A stretch of 32,456 bases of DNA. Source: Acidithiobacillus marinus (GTDB lineage Bacteria; Pseudomonadota; Gammaproteobacteria; Acidithiobacillales; Acidithiobacillaceae). The position numbers were made by a program, and so were the translations under genes. The stretch is taken from positions 1 through 32,456 of the forward strand of contig NZ_MXAV01000039.1 in assembly GCF_002847505.1 (NCBI RefSeq), in the 5' to 3' direction. This document shows, in pieces, positions 31,175 to 32,456 of the stretch. Under the pieces are notes generated by a model. The model worked only from the letters and a program-made list of their open reading frames with translations. It made no database searches and was not told the DNA's origin. Positions within the stretch are counted from its first letter, which is position 1. Every line of letters begins with the position of its first letter.

Positions 31175-32456
31175 GGTTCCTCGTCATTTCAAGTGGGTAG
31201 CCTGAGATCCAGCTTGCCCAGGATCAGGTAGGCCATGTTGATAAAGTTCTTGTGCGTGCGGTAACCCCGAGCCTTGGCCTTGGCGGATTGAATGAGGCTG
31301 TTGAAACCTTCCAGAATTCCATTGGTGATCTGGCTCTCGAACCATCGGAGCACGCCATCCCAGTGATTCATGATGGTGTAGGCGACCTTGACGATAGGCG
31401 GCAGATCGCTGGTTCTGGCGTTTTCCAACCAGGCTTTCAAGAGGGTAGCCCCCTGATGGCGATTCTTGATCGTGAAGATGTCCTGAAAGGTCAGGCGGAA
31501 CTGGTAGGCCTGCGCCGTCTTGAGGTTCTGGTCTTTGAGTAATGCCTGCAGCTTTTCTTTCTGCTTCACCTTGAGGTTGCAATCGTTCTTGAGCCAGAGC
31601 CAGCGGGTCTTTTTGAGATTTGGCTGAGTGAGGACTTCCCCCTTGCGCACGTCGTCCACGGCCTCGTTGACGAGCTTCATGAGGTGAAAACGATCGAAAG
31701 TGATCTCCGCATTGGGCAGGTGCTCGGCAGCCCCTTTCTGGAAGGCCGGCGAGAGGTCCATGCTCACATCGGTGATCGCTTCCGCGCTACCACCATGGGC
31801 CTGTAGATCTGCGGAGAATCTCTCAAAGGTCTTGGCATCCTTGCCGGGAGTAGCGAACAAGAGTCGCCGGGCATCCAGATCCACGAAGAGCGTGATGTAG
31901 TCGTGGCCGCGCCGACTGCTGGTTTCATCGACGCCGACGGCATGGACATGGGCCATATCCACTCTGGTACGGGCTTCTGGCACATAGTGGTCAATCACCC
32001 GCCACAGGAGCGTGTCGGTCTCGCCGACTAGGCGGGCTACGGTCAATACCGGCATCTCCCGCACCAGGGTCATGATCAGCGCTTCGAAGAGCAGGGTGAA
32101 ATGCGAGCCTTCCCGTGCCCAGGGAACAGATATCTGATGCACTCCATGCTCCTGGCACTTCACACGAGGTACGCGGGCATGGAGATAGGCTTCATGCTGG
32201 AAGAAATCCATGTGCCGCCAAGTATGGTCACGGGTATCATGTACCGGACACTCCTCACCACAGACGGAGCAAGCAAAGCGACTACCCTTGGGAAAGTTGA
32301 TGTGCAGATCCAGGCGTTTCTCCTCCACCGTGAAAGTCACATGATCCACCAACCACGGCGGAACCAATCCTAACGCGAGAGAAAACAGCTCTTCAGGGAC
32401 CATCAGCTAACTCCAATTCAGGGCACGACCGCTCCACAGCATTCTACCCCCTACCC
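31175..32456 (-). mobile_element. ISL3-family insertion sequence (ISAfe1-like), nearly complete
   Basis: The second copy of the element, in opposite orientation to the one at 1-564 and carrying an intact transposase. Its right terminal repeat starts at 31175 (GGTTCCTCGTCATTTC...). The window's last six bases, read on the minus strand, are GGGTAG, which equals bases 21-26 of that terminal repeat. The left end is therefore cut only about 20 bp short and the full length would be about 1.30 kb, as in ISAfe1. The left flank adjoining the element is TGATTGAG (31167-31174), a candidate 8-bp target duplication whose partner lies outside the window. Confidence 0.92.
31189..32403 (-). CDS. tnp: ISL3-family transposase, intact
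   Basis: A 404-residue DDE transposase that mobilises the surrounding element. The N-terminus has the ISL3 zinc-finger-like region (FACSVCGEECPVHDTRDHTW and then VKCQEHGV), followed by an HTH. The catalytic domain shows Asp159 in AVGVDETSSRRGHDY, Asp216 in ITDVSMDLSPAFQ and Glu365 in GILEGFNSLIQSAKAKARGY. The length is typical for the family and the frame has no interruption: the G run that is frameshifted in the left copy has five residues here (31638-31642). The ATG at 32403 lies about 70 bp from the inferred left end, and the stop lies within the right terminal repeat. Confidence 0.96.
   Translation of the reverse strand: MVPEELFSLALGLVPPWLVDHVTFTVEEKRLDLHINFPKGSRFACSVCGEECPVHDTRDHTWRHMDFFQHEAYLHARVPRVKCQEHGVHQISVPWAREGSHFTLLFEALIMTLVREMPVLTVARLVGETDTLLWRVIDHYVPEARTRVDMAHVHAVGVDETSSRRGHDYITLFVDLDARRLLFATPGKDAKTFERFSADLQAHGGSAEAITDVSMDLSPAFQKGAAEHLPNAEITFDRFHLMKLVNEAVDDVRKGEVLTQPNLKKTRWLWLKNDCNLKVKQKEKLQALLKDQNLKTAQAYQFRLTFQDIFTIKNRHQGATLLKAWLENARTSDLPPIVKVAYTIMNHWDGVLRWFESQITNGILEGFNSLIQSAKAKARGYRTHKNFINMAYLILGKLDLRLPT

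Overview
The window most resembles a chromosomal segment of an Acidithiobacillus-type acidophilic proteobacterium. The grounds are the ISAfe1-like ISL3 elements at both ends and the gammaproteobacterial-style order lptG-lptF / pepA-holC-valS. The genus is an inference from pattern recognition; no database was searched.

Layout. (A) 1-564 is the 3' part of an ISL3 element whose transposase carries a +1 G frameshift. It abuts a 5'-truncated ABC-2 permease (565-1219). (B) 1344-6690 is an AT-rich block with every gene on the minus strand: an MFS exporter, four different GNAT acetyltransferases, a small DUF4177-like protein and a GrpB-like nucleotidyltransferase. It looks like horizontally acquired accessory DNA. 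(C) 6691-7750 is AT-rich and gene-poor. (D) About 7750-12711 is an integrative mobilizable element: an HTH protein, an oriT-like inverted-repeat region, a MobC-like protein, a relaxase fused to a Toprim/primase domain with a second gene (mobB-like) overprinted inside it, and a tyrosine integrase abutting the 3' end of tRNA-Leu(UAG). No T4SS or replication gene is seen, so it probably depends on helper conjugation. The far attachment site was not found.

(E) 12712-31174 is ordinary chromosome. After the tRNA come a conserved hypothetical, an EamA transporter, and a tetR - dienelactone hydrolase - ene-reductase operon that diverges from an HPPD-like VOC dioxygenase gene. Each of the two divergent promoters overlaps its own palindrome, which suggests a locally controlled catabolic or detoxification module. 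Next is a tightly packed minus-strand operon pepA-holC-(acidic ORF)-valS-nhaA-nadC, divergent from lptF-lptG. A dynamin-like GTPase follows, then a membrane/GAF-like gene that is cut at codon 102 by (F) a second, intact ISL3 copy (31175 to beyond the window edge) in the opposite orientation to the first.

The points most worth a second look are the overprinted mobB-like gene inside a relaxase-primase fusion, the palindromes forming a candidate oriT upstream of mobC, and the paired palindromes controlling the tetR/VOC divergent region.
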